Shown in pieces: positions 39,815-51,179 of a DNA stretch of 64,000 bases. The DNA is from Glaciimonas soli. GTDB taxonomy: Bacteria; Pseudomonadota; Gammaproteobacteria; Burkholderiales; Burkholderiaceae_D. The notes below the pieces were generated by a model. That model searched no databases. It had not been told where the DNA came from and worked only from the letters and a program-made list of their open reading frames with translations. The DNA lies in assembly GCF_009497155.1 (NCBI RefSeq), contig NZ_WINI01000008.1, positions 124,001 through 188,000 on the forward strand, written 5' to 3'. The number at the start of each line of letters is the position of its first letter. The stretch's first letter is position 1. A program made the translations under genes and the position numbers.

Positions 39815-41557
39815 CTACTGGGCAGCCAGGCGCGCTTTCACAAAACTCGCTATCTCAGCCAAAGGTACTGACGTTGCCTCAGTATCCCGACGACCTTGAT
39901 ACTCCAACTGCCCGTCCTTCAGTCCGCGATCACCAATCACCACACGATGCGGCACGCCGATCAATTCCCAGTCAGCAAACATCGCACCTGGACGTTCACC
40001 TCTGTCATCCAGAATCACATCCACGCCAGCCGCCTGCAGCTCCGCATAAAGCTTGTCAGTCTCTGATTTGACTGCTTCGCTACGGTCATAGCCCATCGGG
40101 CACAGTACAACTTCAAACGGTGCAATGGCGCTTGGCCAGATGATGCCTTTATCGTCGAAATTCTGCTCAATCGCAGCGCCCAAGATACGGGTGATGCCGA
40201 TGCCATAACAGCCCATTTGCAAAGGCTGCGGCTTACCATTTTCATCCAGGAAAGTGGCATTCATTGCTTCTGAATAGGCAGTACCAAGCTGGAATACATG
40301 GCCAACCTCAATTCCGCGCTGAATCGCCAGCACGCCTTTACCATCCGGCGATGGATCGCCTTCAACCACATTTCGCAGATCAACCACCGTCGGCTCTGGC
40401 AAATCACGTCCCCAATTAACACCAGTTAAGTGATAATCCGCTTCGTTCGCGCCAGTGACGAAATCATGCATATTGGCGACAGTACGGTCTGCCACAACAT
40501 TGATAGGCTTTTTAGTATTGATTGGTCCCAGATAACCTGGAAGCGTGCCAAAGTATTCGACAATCTCTTCTTCAGTCGAGAAACGATATCCGGCTAAACC
40601 TGGAATCTTGCTGACTTTGACTTCGTTCAACACGTGATCGCCGCGCAGCATCAATAACCAGACTTGCTTGGACGCTGCTTCTTTTTCTGTCGCAGCTTTT
40701 TCTACCGTCAAGACTATCGATTTGATCGTCGTTGATAGCGGAATATTCAGCAATTCAGCCACGGCTTCACATTTAGCTTTGCCTGGCGTCGCCGTTTTGG
40801 TCATGGTTTGCGTCGGCGCAGCGCGGGTCGCATCCAATGGCAGTGCTTCGGCCGCTTCCATATTGGCAGCGTAATCAGAGTCTGGGCAATACACGATGGC
40901 ATCTTCGCCGGTCGAAGCGATCACATGGAATTCATGCGAACCGCTACCGCCGATAGCGCCGTTGTCAGCAGCTACGGCACGAAATTGCAAACCAAAGCGG
41001 GCAAAAATACGCACATAAGCGTCATACATTATTTGGTAAGATTTTTTCAAACCATCCACATCTCGGTCGAACGAGTATGCATCTTTCATCGTAAATTCGC
41101 GACCGCGCATCAGACCAAAACGTGGCCGGCGCTCATCGCGGAATTTGGTTTGGATGTGATAAAAATTGACGGGCAATTTACGATATGAACGCAATTCCGA
41201 TCTGGCGATGTCAGTGATCACTTCTTCGGAAGTTGGCTGAATCGCATAGTCGCGTCCATGACGATCTTTGACGCGCATGAGCTCATCGCCCATTTTGTCC
41301 CAACGACCAGTTTCTTGCCACAGTTCTGCAGGTTGTACGACTGGCATCAATAATTCAACCGCGCCAGAGCGATTCATTTCTTCTCTGACAATATTTTCGA
41401 CTTTGCGAATAATTTTCAAACCCATCGGCATGTAAGAATAAATACCAGAACCAAGGCGTTTGATCATCCCTGCACGCATCATCAATTTGTGACTGGCGAT
41501 TTCGGCATCGGATGGTGCTTCTTTAAGTGTTGAAACAAAAAAACGGGAGGCGCGCAT
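39815..41557 (-). CDS. proS: Prolyl-tRNA synthetase
   Basis: Class II synthetase of the bacterial type (580 residues), with N-terminal catalytic core ([19 protein letters not shown], motif 2 [17 protein letters not shown]), an inserted editing domain (about 225-385) that clears mischarged Ala-tRNA-Pro, and the C-terminal anticodon-binding domain ([19 protein letters not shown]). Divergent from rppH across 228 bases. Confidence 0.98.
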   Translation of the reverse strand: MRASRFFVSTLKEAPSDAEIASHKLMMRAGMIKRLGSGIYSYMPMGLKIIRKVENIVREEMNRSGAVELLMPVVQPAELWQETGRWDKMGDELMRVKDRHGRDYAIQPTSEEVITDIARSELRSYRKLPVNFYHIQTKFRDERRPRFGLMRGREFTMKDAYSFDRDVDGLKKSYQIMYDAYVRIFARFGLQFRAVAADNGAIGGSGSHEFHVIASTGEDAIVYCPDSDYAANMEAAEALPLDATRAAPTQTMTKTATPGKAKCEAVAELLNIPLSTTIKSIVLTVEKAATEKEAASKQVWLLMLRGDHVLNEVKVSKIPGLAGYRFSTEEEIVEYFGTLPGYLGPINTKKPINVVADRTVANMHDFVTGANEADYHLTGVNWGRDLPEPTVVDLRNVVEGDPSPDGKGVLAIQRGIEVGHVFQLGTAYSEAMNATFLDENGKPQPLQMGCYGIGITRILGAAIEQNFDDKGIIWPSAIAPFEVVLCPMGYDRSEAVKSETDKLYAELQAAGVDVILDDRGERPGAMFADWELIGVPHRVVIGDRGLKDGQLEYQGRRDTEATSVPLAEIASFVKARLAAQ

Positions 41558-41785
41558 AACTGTGAATTCTTTTTAAAAAGAGAGGGTTATAATCAACTCA
41601 ATTTTAAAGGATTAGCTGGCTGATGCACCCCCTCTTTGACCATTTGATTGATGTTTGCGTGAGAAATATGCTTGATTTGGACGATTTGTAGGCGATTTGT
41701 TAAAAACTTCGCCCACAAGCAGGTAATCAATCAGTGATCAGATGGCATGAGTACTGCTTAGCCGCAGAAAGTTTTGAGGTAAAAC

Positions 41786-42400
41786 ATGCTGGACCGTGAA
41801 GGCTTTAGGCCTAACGTCGGCATCATCTTGCTCAACACCCAGAATGAAGTCTGGTGGGGCAAGCGTGTGCGCGAACATTCATGGCAATTCCCGCAGGGTG
41901 GGATTAAATACGGTGAAACGCCGGAGCAGGCAATGTATCGCGAGCTTGAGGAAGAAATCGGCTTGACTGCGGAGCACGTCAAAATTATTGGTCGCACCCG
42001 CGACTGGTTGCGCTATGAAGTGCCAGATCATTTCATCAAACGCGATATTCGTGGCCATTATCGCGGTCAAAAGCAAATCTGGTTTTTGTTGCGCATGACT
42101 GGCCGTGATTGCGATGTCAATCTGCGTCTGACTGCGCATCCGGAATTTGATGCCTGGCGTTGGCACGACTATTGGGTACCTTTAGACGTAGTAATCGAAT
42201 TCAAACGCGATGTGTATCAACGGGCTTTGCAAGAACTGTCACGCTTTTTGGCGCGACCTGCTGCTGCACGTTCAATTCCGCCAGCACAGCATCACGCGAG
42301 TGAGCCGCAAAATCTCCCGGGAAAAACTTTAGACATTGCTGCCGGAACGGATGTTCCGCTGGATTCAAGCAACCATATTTCATGCAATAAGAAGGAGTAA
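41786..42400 (+). CDS. rppH: RNA pyrophosphohydrolase
   Basis: Removes pyrophosphate from 5' ends of mRNAs and so triggers decay. The Nudix box [20 protein letters not shown] begins at residue 38, after [21 protein letters not shown] and HSWQFPQGG, all typical. 204 residues, with a C-terminal tail of about 45 residues beyond the domain (Pro/His/Ser-rich), longer than E. coli RppH (176). TGAGG lies before the ATG. Confidence 0.95.
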   Translation: MLDREGFRPNVGIILLNTQNEVWWGKRVREHSWQFPQGGIKYGETPEQAMYRELEEEIGLTAEHVKIIGRTRDWLRYEVPDHFIKRDIRGHYRGQKQIWFLLRMTGRDCDVNLRLTAHPEFDAWRWHDYWVPLDVVIEFKRDVYQRALQELSRFLARPAAARSIPPAQHHASEPQNLPGKTLDIAAGTDVPLDSSNHISCNKKE

Positions 42401-42403
42401 CTT

Positions 42404-42955
42404 TTGTCTCTTAGCACGCCCTCTCTTAAATTGATCAAAGTCATTTGCGGTAGTTTGTTATTACTTTGCTCCGCCGCGCATGCTACCGATCCACCTGATT
42501 TTCCGGACGATGATGATGCCGACAGCAAAGTCTGGAAAGAACTGACTACACAATTTCCTGTCGCGCCCAAGCCAGAAAATTTAGTCGAATTTGATGCTGG
42601 CCCGACTTTTAAAATGAAGCCATACATCGATCCGACATCAATTGTCGTTGGCAGCGATGGCGTAATTCGCTACACCATCAACGTCAAGAGCCCAGGCGGT
42701 GTGAACAACATCAAATATCAAGGTATTCGCTGCGAAACCTTTGAAATGAAGACCTATGCAATTGGTCAAGATGATGGAAGCTGGAAACACTCCCGCGACC
42801 AATGGAAGCGAATTACGAATGAAATTCAATATTTGCCGCAAAACACCTTGGCCAAAGATTATTTCTGTCAAAACAATAGCATCGTCGGCAAAGCAGCAGA
42901 CATGGCCCAACGGATACGCAATCATCAGCCGTTCAAACTAGAAAGCGTTTATTGA
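42404..42955 (+). CDS. CNP1-like family secreted protein
   Basis: 183 residues with a signal peptide (cleavage after about residue 27, SAAHA). The body resembles the CNP1 (cryptic neisserial protein) family: DDDADSKVWKEL, FKMKPYIDPTSIVVGSDGVIRY. Function unknown, periplasmic or envelope location likely. The start is TTG at 42404 with GAAGGAG six bases upstream. Only three bases separate it from the rppH stop, so co-translation is likely. Confidence 0.85.
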   Translation: MSLSTPSLKLIKVICGSLLLLCSAAHATDPPDFPDDDDADSKVWKELTTQFPVAPKPENLVEFDAGPTFKMKPYIDPTSIVVGSDGVIRYTINVKSPGGVNNIKYQGIRCETFEMKTYAIGQDDGSWKHSRDQWKRITNEIQYLPQNTLAKDYFCQNNSIVGKAADMAQRIRNHQPFKLESVY

Positions 42956-43028
42956 TGACACATTGGGTATAACGAGCGGGTGCGTGAACGCAATCACCTT
43001 CTCACTCGCTTCAACATCTCATCAAACA

Positions 43029-43067
43029 AAAATGCCACAGAGAGAAATCTCTGTGGCATTTTATTTT
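43029..43067 (+). terminator. terminator of rppH-CNP1 unit
   Basis: Perfect 15-bp stem, AAAATGCCACAGAGA (43029-43043) with its complement at 43048-43062, GAAA loop, then ATTTT. A small CCCCGTT/AACGGGG hairpin (about 43075-43090) just beyond may serve the convergent amtB. Confidence 0.9.
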
Positions 43068-43103
43068 CAATAGAGCCCCGTTGAACGGGGTTTCATTTAC
43101 ACC

Positions 43104-44333
43104 TTAAACATACGCCGCCTCATAGGCGTCTTCGCCATGGAACTGCTCGTCCATACGATCTTCGTGATCTGGATTGACACGCACTGGCGTAAACAGATTG
43201 ATCAGCCACAACATACCGTAGGTAAAAACAAACGCCCAGATACCGGAGATGATGACCGCCAGACATTGATTAAAAAAGAAGGTCGTATTACCTAACAACA
43301 GTCCATCAGCGCCACCAGCGTTCCATGCTTTCGATGCAAACACGCCGAGGAAAATAGTACCGATCAAACCACCGACACCATGCACACCCCAGACGTCCAA
43401 TGCATCATCCCAACCCAGGCGGTTTTTAAGCGCCACTGCGTAAAAGCAAATCAGTCCGGCAAGAATACCAATCAGCGCAGCATCGCCCAGAGAGACGTAG
43501 CCAGCCGCTGGCGTAATAGTGGCGAGACCTGCCACACCACCAGTCAACAGGCCGACAAATTTAGGCTTCTTATGATAGAACCACTCAATAAATAGCCAGG
43601 TAACCGCACCAAAAGACGCAGCAATGTCGGTATTAAGAAAAGCTGACGCGGTCACCGCATCGACACGGAATTCTGAACCGGCATTGAAGCCGTACCAACC
43701 GAACCAGAGCAGCCCCGATCCCAGTGCAATCAATGGCACATTGTGTGGTTTAAGTTCGACTTTTTGGCGACGGCCAACGTACAGCACTGAAGCCAAAGCG
43801 GCAAAACCAGCCGTATTGTGCACCACGATACCGCCGGCATAATCCAGTACGCCCATTTTCGCAAACAAGCCGTCTGGGCTCCACACCATGTGGACAAACG
43901 GGAAGTAAACAAAAATCAACCAACCGGTCAAAAACAGGAAGTATGATTTAAAGGTCACGCGGTTAGCGAATGCGCCAGTGATCAACGCTGGCGTAATGAT
44001 GGCAAACATCATCTGGTAGGCAACATGCACGATCTGCGGAATCCCGGCGTCGTTCCCGGTATACATGCTGCTCAAAGTAATCCCACGTAAAAATGCGTAG
44101 TAAGTAGGATCTCCAATAATGCCATGCCAACTAGGGCCGAAGCACATCGAATAACCGAAAGCAAACCACAGTACCGTAGTCCACCCTAATGAAATAAAGC
44201 TCTGCATCATGATGGCTAGCACATTCTTGCGCCCCACCAATCCGCCATAAAAGAATGCCAACCCGGGGGTCATCAGCATCACCAGGCTCGAGCAGAGCAG
44301 CATGAAAGCTGTATTGCCAATATTAATAGTCAT
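43104..44333 (-). CDS. amtB: Ammonium transporter AmtB
   Basis: Eleven-helix inner-membrane ammonium channel of 409 residues. Typical segments are FMLLCSSLVMLMTPGLAFFYGG, FVHMVWSPDG (first pore His region), and DALDVWGVHGVGGLIGT (second His). I choose the ATG at 44333 (MTINIGNTAF). The frame continues to a TTG at 44441, but that TTG is the start of a perfect TTGACA -35 hexamer and has no ribosome site. No glnK is adjacent, which is unusual, as the two are often paired. Confidence 0.93.
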   Translation of the reverse strand: MTINIGNTAFMLLCSSLVMLMTPGLAFFYGGLVGRKNVLAIMMQSFISLGWTTVLWFAFGYSMCFGPSWHGIIGDPTYYAFLRGITLSSMYTGNDAGIPQIVHVAYQMMFAIITPALITGAFANRVTFKSYFLFLTGWLIFVYFPFVHMVWSPDGLFAKMGVLDYAGGIVVHNTAGFAALASVLYVGRRQKVELKPHNVPLIALGSGLLWFGWYGFNAGSEFRVDAVTASAFLNTDIAASFGAVTWLFIEWFYHKKPKFVGLLTGGVAGLATITPAAGYVSLGDAALIGILAGLICFYAVALKNRLGWDDALDVWGVHGVGGLIGTIFLGVFASKAWNAGGADGLLLGNTTFFFNQCLAVIISGIWAFVFTYGMLWLINLFTPVRVNPDHEDRMDEQFHGEDAYEAAYV

Positions 44334-44412
44334 GAATGTCTCAGTATGTAGTTTTGGAGAAAAAGCGACCGCCATCTTTACGAAGGCTGCAAGGAATGCG
44401 CACGCCGACGCG

Positions 44413-44441
44413 ATGTTTCCACTAGGAAATGGCTGTGTCAA
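44413..44441 (-). promoter_or_regulatory. possible amtB promoter
   Basis: Minus strand TTGACA (44441-44436), 17-base spacer, AAACAT (44418-44413). The -35 is perfect and the -10 weak, as expected for an activated promoter. No sigma-54 GG-N10-GC pattern was found. The rest of the gap up to 44630 shows nothing else recognisable. Confidence 0.35.
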
Positions 44442-44629
44442 TTTAGCTGCAGCAATACTCGGTATGGGGCTAGAGATAATATGGCTAAAAAATCAGCACT
44501 TAAATGAAGTGATTGTGAAGCCGATTTCGGAGTTACTTGAAGATACGAGCTCAGGTCATTTCCCGGCCGTTGGACGTAATAAGAGATTTACCAGACAGGT
44601 ATAAGACAAAAAAATCACACGCTAAAAAA

Positions 44630-44673
44630 ATCGAAAAAAAAATGCAGTGAGGCGTGATTTTCGCCCACTGCAT
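44630..44673 (-). terminator. terminator of proB
   Basis: Minus strand ATGCAGTG...CACTGCAT stem (44673-44642) with an inner GGCG/CGCC extension, followed by a run of nine T. Confidence 0.88.
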
Positions 44674-44721
44674 TCTTGTTTCCCGTATTTCAGTCACATG
44701 CGAATCTTGTGAAGCTAAATA

Positions 44722-45840
44722 TCACAACAAAACCATATTGTCGCGATGAATCAATTCTGATTTTTCTAGAAAACCCAGAATAGCTTGAATCTCACTCGAT
44801 GGATGACGCATGATCAAACGCGTTTCTGCGCTGGTGTAATTGCTGATGCCGCGAGCGATAGCATGACCATCACTATCGACACAAGTGACGACATCACCGC
44901 GACCAAACTCGCCGGACACGGCAGTTACACCGATCGGCAACAGTGACTTGCCTTCTTGCCGCAATTTTTGCACAGCGCCCGCATCCAGTACCACCTTGCC
45001 TGCCGTTTTCAAGTGATCTGCCATCCATTGCTTACGCGCGGTCAACTGCCCTGTTTGCGCGGTAAGTTGCGTACCAATCGCTTCACCATCAGCCAGACGC
45101 AACAACACATTTTCTTCACGCCCCCAGGCAATCACCGTGTGCGCGCCTGAAGTTGCTGCGCGTTTGGCTGCGAGAATTTTGGTGTACATACCGCCACGAC
45201 CTATACCAGTCCCAGCGTCACCCGCCATCACTTCCAAAGTCGGATCACCCGCTTGTGCCTGATGCACAAATTTTGCATCAGGGTCTTTGCGCGGATCAGC
45301 GGTAAATAAACCTTTTTGATCCGTCAAAATAATCAACGCCTGTGCATCAATCAAATTGGCAACCAATGCACCCAAGGTATCGTTGTCACCGAATTTGATT
45401 TCATCGGTGACCACGGTGTCGTTTTCATTGATGATAGGGATCACACCAAAACGCAATAACGTGAACAGAGTAGAACGCGCATTCAGATAGCGCTCCCTAT
45501 CGGCCAAATCCGCATGCGTAAGTAATACCTGCGCAGTATGCACGTCATGCTGACGAAAACTGGTTTCGTAAATTTGTGCCAGACCCATCTGCCCTACTGC
45601 AGCGCAGGCTTGCAGTTCATCGATGCTGGTCGGGCGCTTGTCAAAACCAAGACGTTGCATTCCTTCGGCGACTGCGCCTGAACTGACCAGCACGACCTCT
45701 TTACCCATAGCCCGCAATGCGGCGATCTGTGTCGCCCATTTGCTGATGGCGTCATTATCCAAGCCTTTGCCATCGTTGGTCACCAGCGATGAGCCAACTT
45801 TAATAATGATACGTTTTGCTTTTTGAATGACGGATTGCAT
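44722..45840 (-). CDS. proB: Glutamate 5-kinase
   Basis: Phosphorylates glutamate, the first and feedback-controlled step of proline synthesis; ProA at 17.1 kb performs the next step. The amino-acid-kinase domain (1-260: [45 protein letters not shown]) is followed by a C-terminal PUA domain (about 280-370). 372 residues. It follows obgE on the same strand but a strong terminator lies between. Confidence 0.97.
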   Translation of the reverse strand: MQSVIQKAKRIIIKVGSSLVTNDGKGLDNDAISKWATQIAALRAMGKEVVLVSSGAVAEGMQRLGFDKRPTSIDELQACAAVGQMGLAQIYETSFRQHDVHTAQVLLTHADLADRERYLNARSTLFTLLRFGVIPIINENDTVVTDEIKFGDNDTLGALVANLIDAQALIILTDQKGLFTADPRKDPDAKFVHQAQAGDPTLEVMAGDAGTGIGRGGMYTKILAAKRAATSGAHTVIAWGREENVLLRLADGEAIGTQLTAQTGQLTARKQWMADHLKTAGKVVLDAGAVQKLRQEGKSLLPIGVTAVSGEFGRGDVVTCVDSDGHAIARGISNYTSAETRLIMRHPSSEIQAILGFLEKSELIHRDNMVLL

Positions 45841-45864
45841 ATTTTAATTTCAATGGATGGCACA

Positions 45865-45914
45865 TTAAAAAACCGATGTAGTCAGAGTGGTTAATTTACT
45901 CTGACTACATCGGT
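45865..45914 (-). terminator. terminator of obgE
   Basis: Perfect 17-bp stem, ACCGATGTAGTCAGAGT (45872-45888) with its complement at 45898-45914, 9-base loop, followed on the minus strand by TTTTTTAAT. Confidence 0.88.
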
Positions 45915-45967
45915 CGATGCGTCTTTTTACGACTTTTTTAAACGTATAAACACGCTACACAAATATT

Positions 45968-47146
<1,179 letters not shown>

Positions 47147-47218
47147 TTAGATTCTGTACTGCATATTTTTGGGTACTCTACCGAATTTGGCGATTTTCTG
47201 CATCATCTCGGTATTTCA

Positions 47219-47352
47219 GACGCCTTGAGAAACCGTAGCCTCAGCTAACGCTGAACATGCGCACTTATCGTTTCAAAAAGCGCAACCGTACGAAAGTACG
47301 ATGAGCATCACAGAAGTGATAGTGCGTTGCGTCGTAACTTTATCAAGGCGTC
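47219..47352. repeat. 134-bp element with terminal inverted repeats
   Basis: GACGCCTTGA (47219-47228) and TCAAGGCGTC (47343-47352) are perfect inverted ends, extending to 13 of 14 bases inward. Inside are a nested GCACTTATC/GATAGTGC pair and a CGTACGAAAGTACG hairpin. It sits between rpmA and obgE, has no open frame and no second copy in the window. It could be MITE-like or a structured transcript segment. Confidence 0.55.
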
Positions 47353-47363
47353 CAGCAGAAACT

Positions 47364-47394
47364 AAAAAGGCTCTACCTATGGCAGAGCCTTTTT
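47364..47394 (-). terminator. terminator after rpmA
   Basis: AAAAAGGCTCT (47364-47374) and AGAGCCTTTTT (47384-47394) form an 11-bp stem with T-runs on both strands. Confidence 0.88.
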
Positions 47395-47411
47395 ATCAGC
47401 GAAAGTAAAAC

Positions 47412-47669
47412 TTAAGCCGCTACAACTGTAACGTAGCTACGGTTTAACGCGCCTTTTGTAACGAATTGCACTTTACCGTCGATCAACGCGAACAAAGTGT
47501 GATCTTTGCCCATGCCGACGTTAACGCCTGGATGTGTCTTAGTACCACGTTGGCGAATGATGATGCCGCCAGCATTGATAACTTGACCGCCGTAAACTTT
47601 AACGCCGAGTCGTTTTGACTCTGAGTCACGGCCGTTGCGCGTGGTGCCGCCGCCTTTTTTGTGTGCCAT
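47412..47669 (-). CDS. rpmA: 50S ribosomal protein L27
   Basis: 85 residues with the usual N-terminus [20 protein letters not shown], whose flexible tail reaches the peptidyl-transferase centre, and the [20 protein letters not shown] core. It follows rplU by about 30 bases, forming the conserved rplU-rpmA operon. Confidence 0.98.
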   Translation of the reverse strand: MAHKKGGGTTRNGRDSESKRLGVKVYGGQVINAGGIIIRQRGTKTHPGVNVGMGKDHTLFALIDGKVQFVTKGALNRSYVTVVAA

Positions 47670-47700
47670 TTTATTAGCTCCTGGTTAAGTCGAAACGGAA

Positions 47701-48012
47701 TTAACCGTTGATCGAAACGATTTGAATTTCGGTGTAATTTTGACGATGGCCTTGATGCTTCTGATAATGCTTACGACGACGCATTTTGAAGATCTTGACT
47801 TTATCGTGGCGACCTTGCGCCAATACCTTAACCGACACCGTAGCACCTTCGACCAATGGTGCACCAAATTTAATGGTGTCACCAGCGCCCACTGCGAGCA
47901 CTTGATCAATTGTGAGTTCGGTGCCAATGTCTGCAGGTATCTGTTCTATTTTAAGTTTTTCGCCGGCTACAACTTTATATTGTTTGCCACCGGTTTTTAT
48001 GACCGCGTACAT
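47701..48012 (-). CDS. rplU: 50S ribosomal protein L21
   Basis: 103 residues beginning [14 protein letters not shown], the standard L21 start. The ATG at 48012 has TGAGG seven bases upstream, so the 14 extra codons of the open frame are rejected. The basic [21 protein letters not shown] segment (shown in part) binds 23S rRNA. A near-consensus promoter lies 120 bases upstream. Confidence 0.97.
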   Translation of the reverse strand: MYAVIKTGGKQYKVVAGEKLKIEQIPADIGTELTIDQVLAVGAGDTIKFGAPLVEGATVSVKVLAQGRHDKVKIFKMRRRKHYQKHQGHRQNYTEIQIVSING

Positions 48013-48127
48013 ATGAAACCTCATCGAAATGATTGAATAAATTTTTCTTGCCAAATCAACACTTGAATTAACAGCTTATATCTAGCCAAGTTAATAAAAA
48101 CTTAAGCGGAAATCTGGGGAACCTGTG

Positions 48128-48156
48128 ATTGTACATGAACTTCGCCTGATCGTCAA
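48128..48156 (-). promoter_or_regulatory. strong sigma-70 promoter of rplU-rpmA
   Basis: Minus strand TTGACG (48156-48151), 17-base spacer, TACAAT (48133-48128). A plus-strand TATAAT (48163-48168) lies next to it and may belong to a divergent grxD promoter, though its -35 is poor. Confidence 0.75.
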
Positions 48157-48184
48157 AAGCGCTATAATGGCGATATTCCAAATC

Positions 48185-48284
48185 AGGACTTATGCAGGTG
48201 TCCCGGCAACGAGTTTGCAACCCGTCGTACGCAGGCCGTACGGCAAGTAGGCATAACGCTGCTGGGGCAGTTTTCGTAAGTCCA
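48185..48284. repeat. GGACTTACGCA element, copy C (100 bp)
   Basis: Ends AGGACTTATGCA (48185-48196) and TTTTCGTAAGTCC (48271-48283). The interior has CCCGGCAACG, GTCGTACGCAG, CATAACGCTGCTGGGGCAG, shared in part with copies A and B. It lies in the leader region of grxD. Confidence 0.8.
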
Positions 48285-48311
48285 CTAAATCATTAAGGCA
48301 AAGGTAAAGCT

Positions 48312-48629
48312 ATGAGTGACGTACAAACGTGGATCAAAGAGACAGTGACAAATAATTCTGTTGTTTTATTCATGAAAGGCACTGCCCAATTCCCACAATG
48401 TGGCTTTTCTAGCAAGGCAATTCAGTTGCTAAAAGCCAATGGTGCGCAAAATATTGCCACCATTAATGTGCTGGACGACCCGGAAGTACGCCAAGGGATT
48501 AAAGATTACTCCAACTGGCCGACCATTCCACAACTGTATGTCAACGGTGAATTTATCGGCGGCTCCGACATCATGGATGAGATGGATAAATCGGGCGAAT
48601 TAAAAGCTGTTTTGACGCCACAATCTTAA
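48312..48629 (+). CDS. grxD: Monothiol glutaredoxin (Grx4 type)
   Basis: CGFS-type glutaredoxin that binds and transfers [2Fe-2S] clusters with glutathione. The active motif CGFS has Cys30; WPTIPQLYVNGEFIGGSDI is the glutathione and cis-Pro region. 105 residues. The stop overlaps the ubiX start (TAATG), suggesting coupled translation. Confidence 0.96.
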   Translation: MSDVQTWIKETVTNNSVVLFMKGTAQFPQCGFSSKAIQLLKANGAQNIATINVLDDPEVRQGIKDYSNWPTIPQLYVNGEFIGGSDIMDEMDKSGELKAVLTPQS

Positions 48630-49225
48630 TGTCTCTATTAAGTCATCACCCTCGTCGCTTAATCATCGCGATCACTGGCGCGACGGGTGTTGCTTATGGT
48701 GTGCGCTTATTACAGATTTTGCGTGACTTGCCGGAGATTGAATCGCACTTGATGATTTCCGATGCTGGCGTACTGAATTTGCATCAAGAACTGGATATGC
48801 GGCGCAAAGATGTGGAAGCGCTAGCCGATGTTGTGCATAACGTACGCGATGTTGGCGCATCTATTGCGAGCGGATCGTTTCAATCGGACGGCATGATAGT
48901 TGCGCCGTGTTCAATGAAAACATTGGCATCGGTGGCGAACGGCTTATCCGATAATTTGATTGCGCGTGCTGCTGATGTGGTTCTCAAAGAACGTCGTCGA
49001 TTGGTGCTTATGGTGCGCGAAACGCCGTTCAATCTGGCGCATTTGCGCAACATGACTAGTGTGACCGAAATGGGCGGGATTATTTTCCCACCGCTGCCCG
49101 GCTTTTATCATCGCCCGCAAAGCATAGAAGAAATGATAGATCACACCATCGGTCGCGTACTTGATCTGTATGCGGTCCCACATACGCTGACGCCACGCTG
49201 GTCTGGCCTAAAGTCAGAAACCTAA
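48629..49225 (+). CDS. ubiX: Flavin prenyltransferase UbiX
   Basis: Attaches a dimethylallyl group to FMN, making the prenyl-FMN cofactor of UbiD decarboxylase in ubiquinone synthesis. IAITGATGVAYGVRLL (FMN phosphate region), VAPCSMKTLASVANG and LKERRRLVLMVRETPFN are family signatures. 198 residues. ubiD is not in this window; another ubiquinone gene (UbiH type) lies at 53 kb. Confidence 0.95.
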   Translation: MSLLSHHPRRLIIAITGATGVAYGVRLLQILRDLPEIESHLMISDAGVLNLHQELDMRRKDVEALADVVHNVRDVGASIASGSFQSDGMIVAPCSMKTLASVANGLSDNLIARAADVVLKERRRLVLMVRETPFNLAHLRNMTSVTEMGGIIFPPLPGFYHRPQSIEEMIDHTIGRVLDLYAVPHTLTPRWSGLKSET

Positions 49226-49238
49226 CCTGCAACCATAA

Positions 49239-49273
49239 TCATCATCCTCACTTTCGCGAGGACGATGAAATTC
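49239..49273. repeat. short palindrome resembling a degenerate REP
   Basis: ATCATCCTCACTTTCGCGAG followed by GACGATGA forms an imperfect hairpin like the arms of the GTCATTCCCGCG-type repeats. It lies between convergent ubiX and the M61 peptidase and may double as a terminator. Confidence 0.4.
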
Positions 49274-49286
49274 TTAACGGCGCAGA

Positions 49287-51179
49287 TCAGCGATTACCAC
49301 GACCATCCAACCATGCTGTACGTTGTGAAACTGCAGCAGCAGGTTTTGCCTCTGCTTCCAGCTTCAATTGTGGCGTTGTATCAGCCAACAATTTCACGCT
49401 AAAAGTCAGCAACTCATCACGGCGGAAGGCATGAATGGTGACGCTATCACCCACACGATAGCGCTTCAAAATAACGTCCAGATTATTGGTCACGCGAATG
49501 CCGTCGAGTGCCGCCAAGACATCGCCTGCCGATAGTCCGGCACGATGCGCAGCACCGCCTTCATACACGTTGGTTACTTTACAGTCGCCACCAGCCATAC
49601 TGGTGCGCGCGCCTAGACTTGGCTTGGCTTCTTTGCGTTGATCTGCCAGCGTAACGCCCAACGGCGTTAGCAGACGTGCTAGTGGCAAGTCTTCTGTGCC
49701 ACGCACATATCGATCAAAGAAGCGCTTCAATTTAAGTCCTGTGACACTGTCAAACAGTGCCTCGACCGCTGCTTCGCTGATACCGCGACCACTGACTGCA
49801 GTGCCTGCATAAAAATCACGGCCATATTCGCGCCATAAAGCACGCATCACGTCATCCAGCGATTTTTTATTTTTGGTTTCCGACCGTATCGTCAAGTCGA
49901 GCGCCAATGCGATCAGCGAACCTTTGGTGTAATAGCTGATGATGGAATTCGGTGCATTTTCATCTTGACGATAATACTTAGTCCAAGCGTCAAAACTCGA
50001 TTCTGCGACGCTTTGTTTGCGGCGGCCGCTACCCAGCAATACGCCATTAACAACTTGCGTCACCAATGCCAAATAATCATCCTGGCTGATCAAGCCACTA
50101 CGGAACAACATCAAATCATCGTAATAGCTGGTGAAGCCTTCAAACAACCACAGCAACGGTGTGTAATTTTCGACCTGCAAATCGTACGGTGCGAAGTTCG
50201 CTGGCTTAATCCGCTTAACATTCCAGGTATGGAAATATTCATGACTACAAAGACCGAGGAATTTGCGATAGCCATCAGTGATTTCTTTCTGCCCTTTTAC
50301 CGGCAAATCAGCGCGGGCGCAAATCAATGCAGTTGAGGCACGATGCTCCAGGCCACCATAACCATCACCGACGGCCAGTGTCATAAATAAATAACCTTGC
50401 ATCGGCGCTTGCTTGGCAAACTTACTGCCTGCTGGCTCAAAAAATGCAATCTGCGTTTCACAAATTTTCTTCAGATCTTCGCATAGTCGCGGCAAATCCA
50501 GATTCGGCACATTGCCAGTGATGGCGACTTCATGCGGTACGCCATGCGCCTTAAAGCTGGCTAACTGGAAGGTGCCGATCTCAACCGGATGATCAATCAA
50601 CTCGTCATAGTTGCTGGCGACGTAAGTACCAAAACCGGCGCGCTTTGCCTTCAATGTTGGCAATGCCGTAGCAATACGCCATGCATCATAGGCCTCGCCT
50701 TGCGGACGCTGAATATCAACAACATGCGGCACATTTTCTTGTCCTACTACGCGCAAAAAGACACTGGTGCCATTAAAGAACGCATGCGTCTGATCCAAAT
50801 GGGCGGCACGCACCGACAGATCCCATGCATACACTTGATAATGCAATGTCAAAGGGCCGTCGCATGGTGCGGCTTGCCAGGAATGCTTGTCGAGTTTTTT
50901 TAATGCAATCGCATGACCATTGCACACTGCCCGGATTTGCACGATATTCCGCGCAAATTCTCGAATCATGTAACTGCCGGGTATCCAGGCCGGCAAGGCG
51001 ACGATTTGTCCTACTGCGGCTGGCGCGTCTATCACCAGGGTGACCGCAAATAAATGCGCAGCTGGATCAGCTGCAATGATGCTGTAGTGATGGCTTTCTT
51101 CTTTAGGCATGCTCATGGGTGCAATGCGAGTAGATGGGATGCGTTTGGCAAGCGCTTTTTTAGATATAGATTTAGGCAT
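49287..51179 (-). CDS. M61-family aminopeptidase with PDZ domain
   Basis: 630 residues. N-terminal beta domain, then a thermolysin-like catalytic domain with HEYFH at 313-317 (zinc ligands and catalytic Glu) and a downstream WLFEGFTSYYDDL helix giving the third ligand, and a C-terminal PDZ domain (about 535-615). This is the glycyl-aminopeptidase-like M61 group. No signal peptide is apparent, so a cytoplasmic site is likely. The ATG at 51179 has AGAGGAAA seven bases upstream and overlaps the end of the DUF3429 gene by eight bases. Confidence 0.9.
   Translation of the reverse strand: MPKSISKKALAKRIPSTRIAPMSMPKEESHHYSIIAADPAAHLFAVTLVIDAPAAVGQIVALPAWIPGSYMIREFARNIVQIRAVCNGHAIALKKLDKHSWQAAPCDGPLTLHYQVYAWDLSVRAAHLDQTHAFFNGTSVFLRVVGQENVPHVVDIQRPQGEAYDAWRIATALPTLKAKRAGFGTYVASNYDELIDHPVEIGTFQLASFKAHGVPHEVAITGNVPNLDLPRLCEDLKKICETQIAFFEPAGSKFAKQAPMQGYLFMTLAVGDGYGGLEHRASTALICARADLPVKGQKEITDGYRKFLGLCSHEYFHTWNVKRIKPANFAPYDLQVENYTPLLWLFEGFTSYYDDLMLFRSGLISQDDYLALVTQVVNGVLLGSGRRKQSVAESSFDAWTKYYRQDENAPNSIISYYTKGSLIALALDLTIRSETKNKKSLDDVMRALWREYGRDFYAGTAVSGRGISEAAVEALFDSVTGLKLKRFFDRYVRGTEDLPLARLLTPLGVTLADQRKEAKPSLGARTSMAGGDCKVTNVYEGGAAHRAGLSAGDVLAALDGIRVTNNLDVILKRYRVGDSVTIHAFRRDELLTFSVKLLADTTPQLKLEAEAKPAAAVSQRTAWLDGRGNR

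Noticed and set aside
44302-44604. Plus-strand open frame overlapping the amtB start
   Set aside because: No family resemblance, no ribosome site, and it overlaps the well-supported amtB N-terminus and promoter region.
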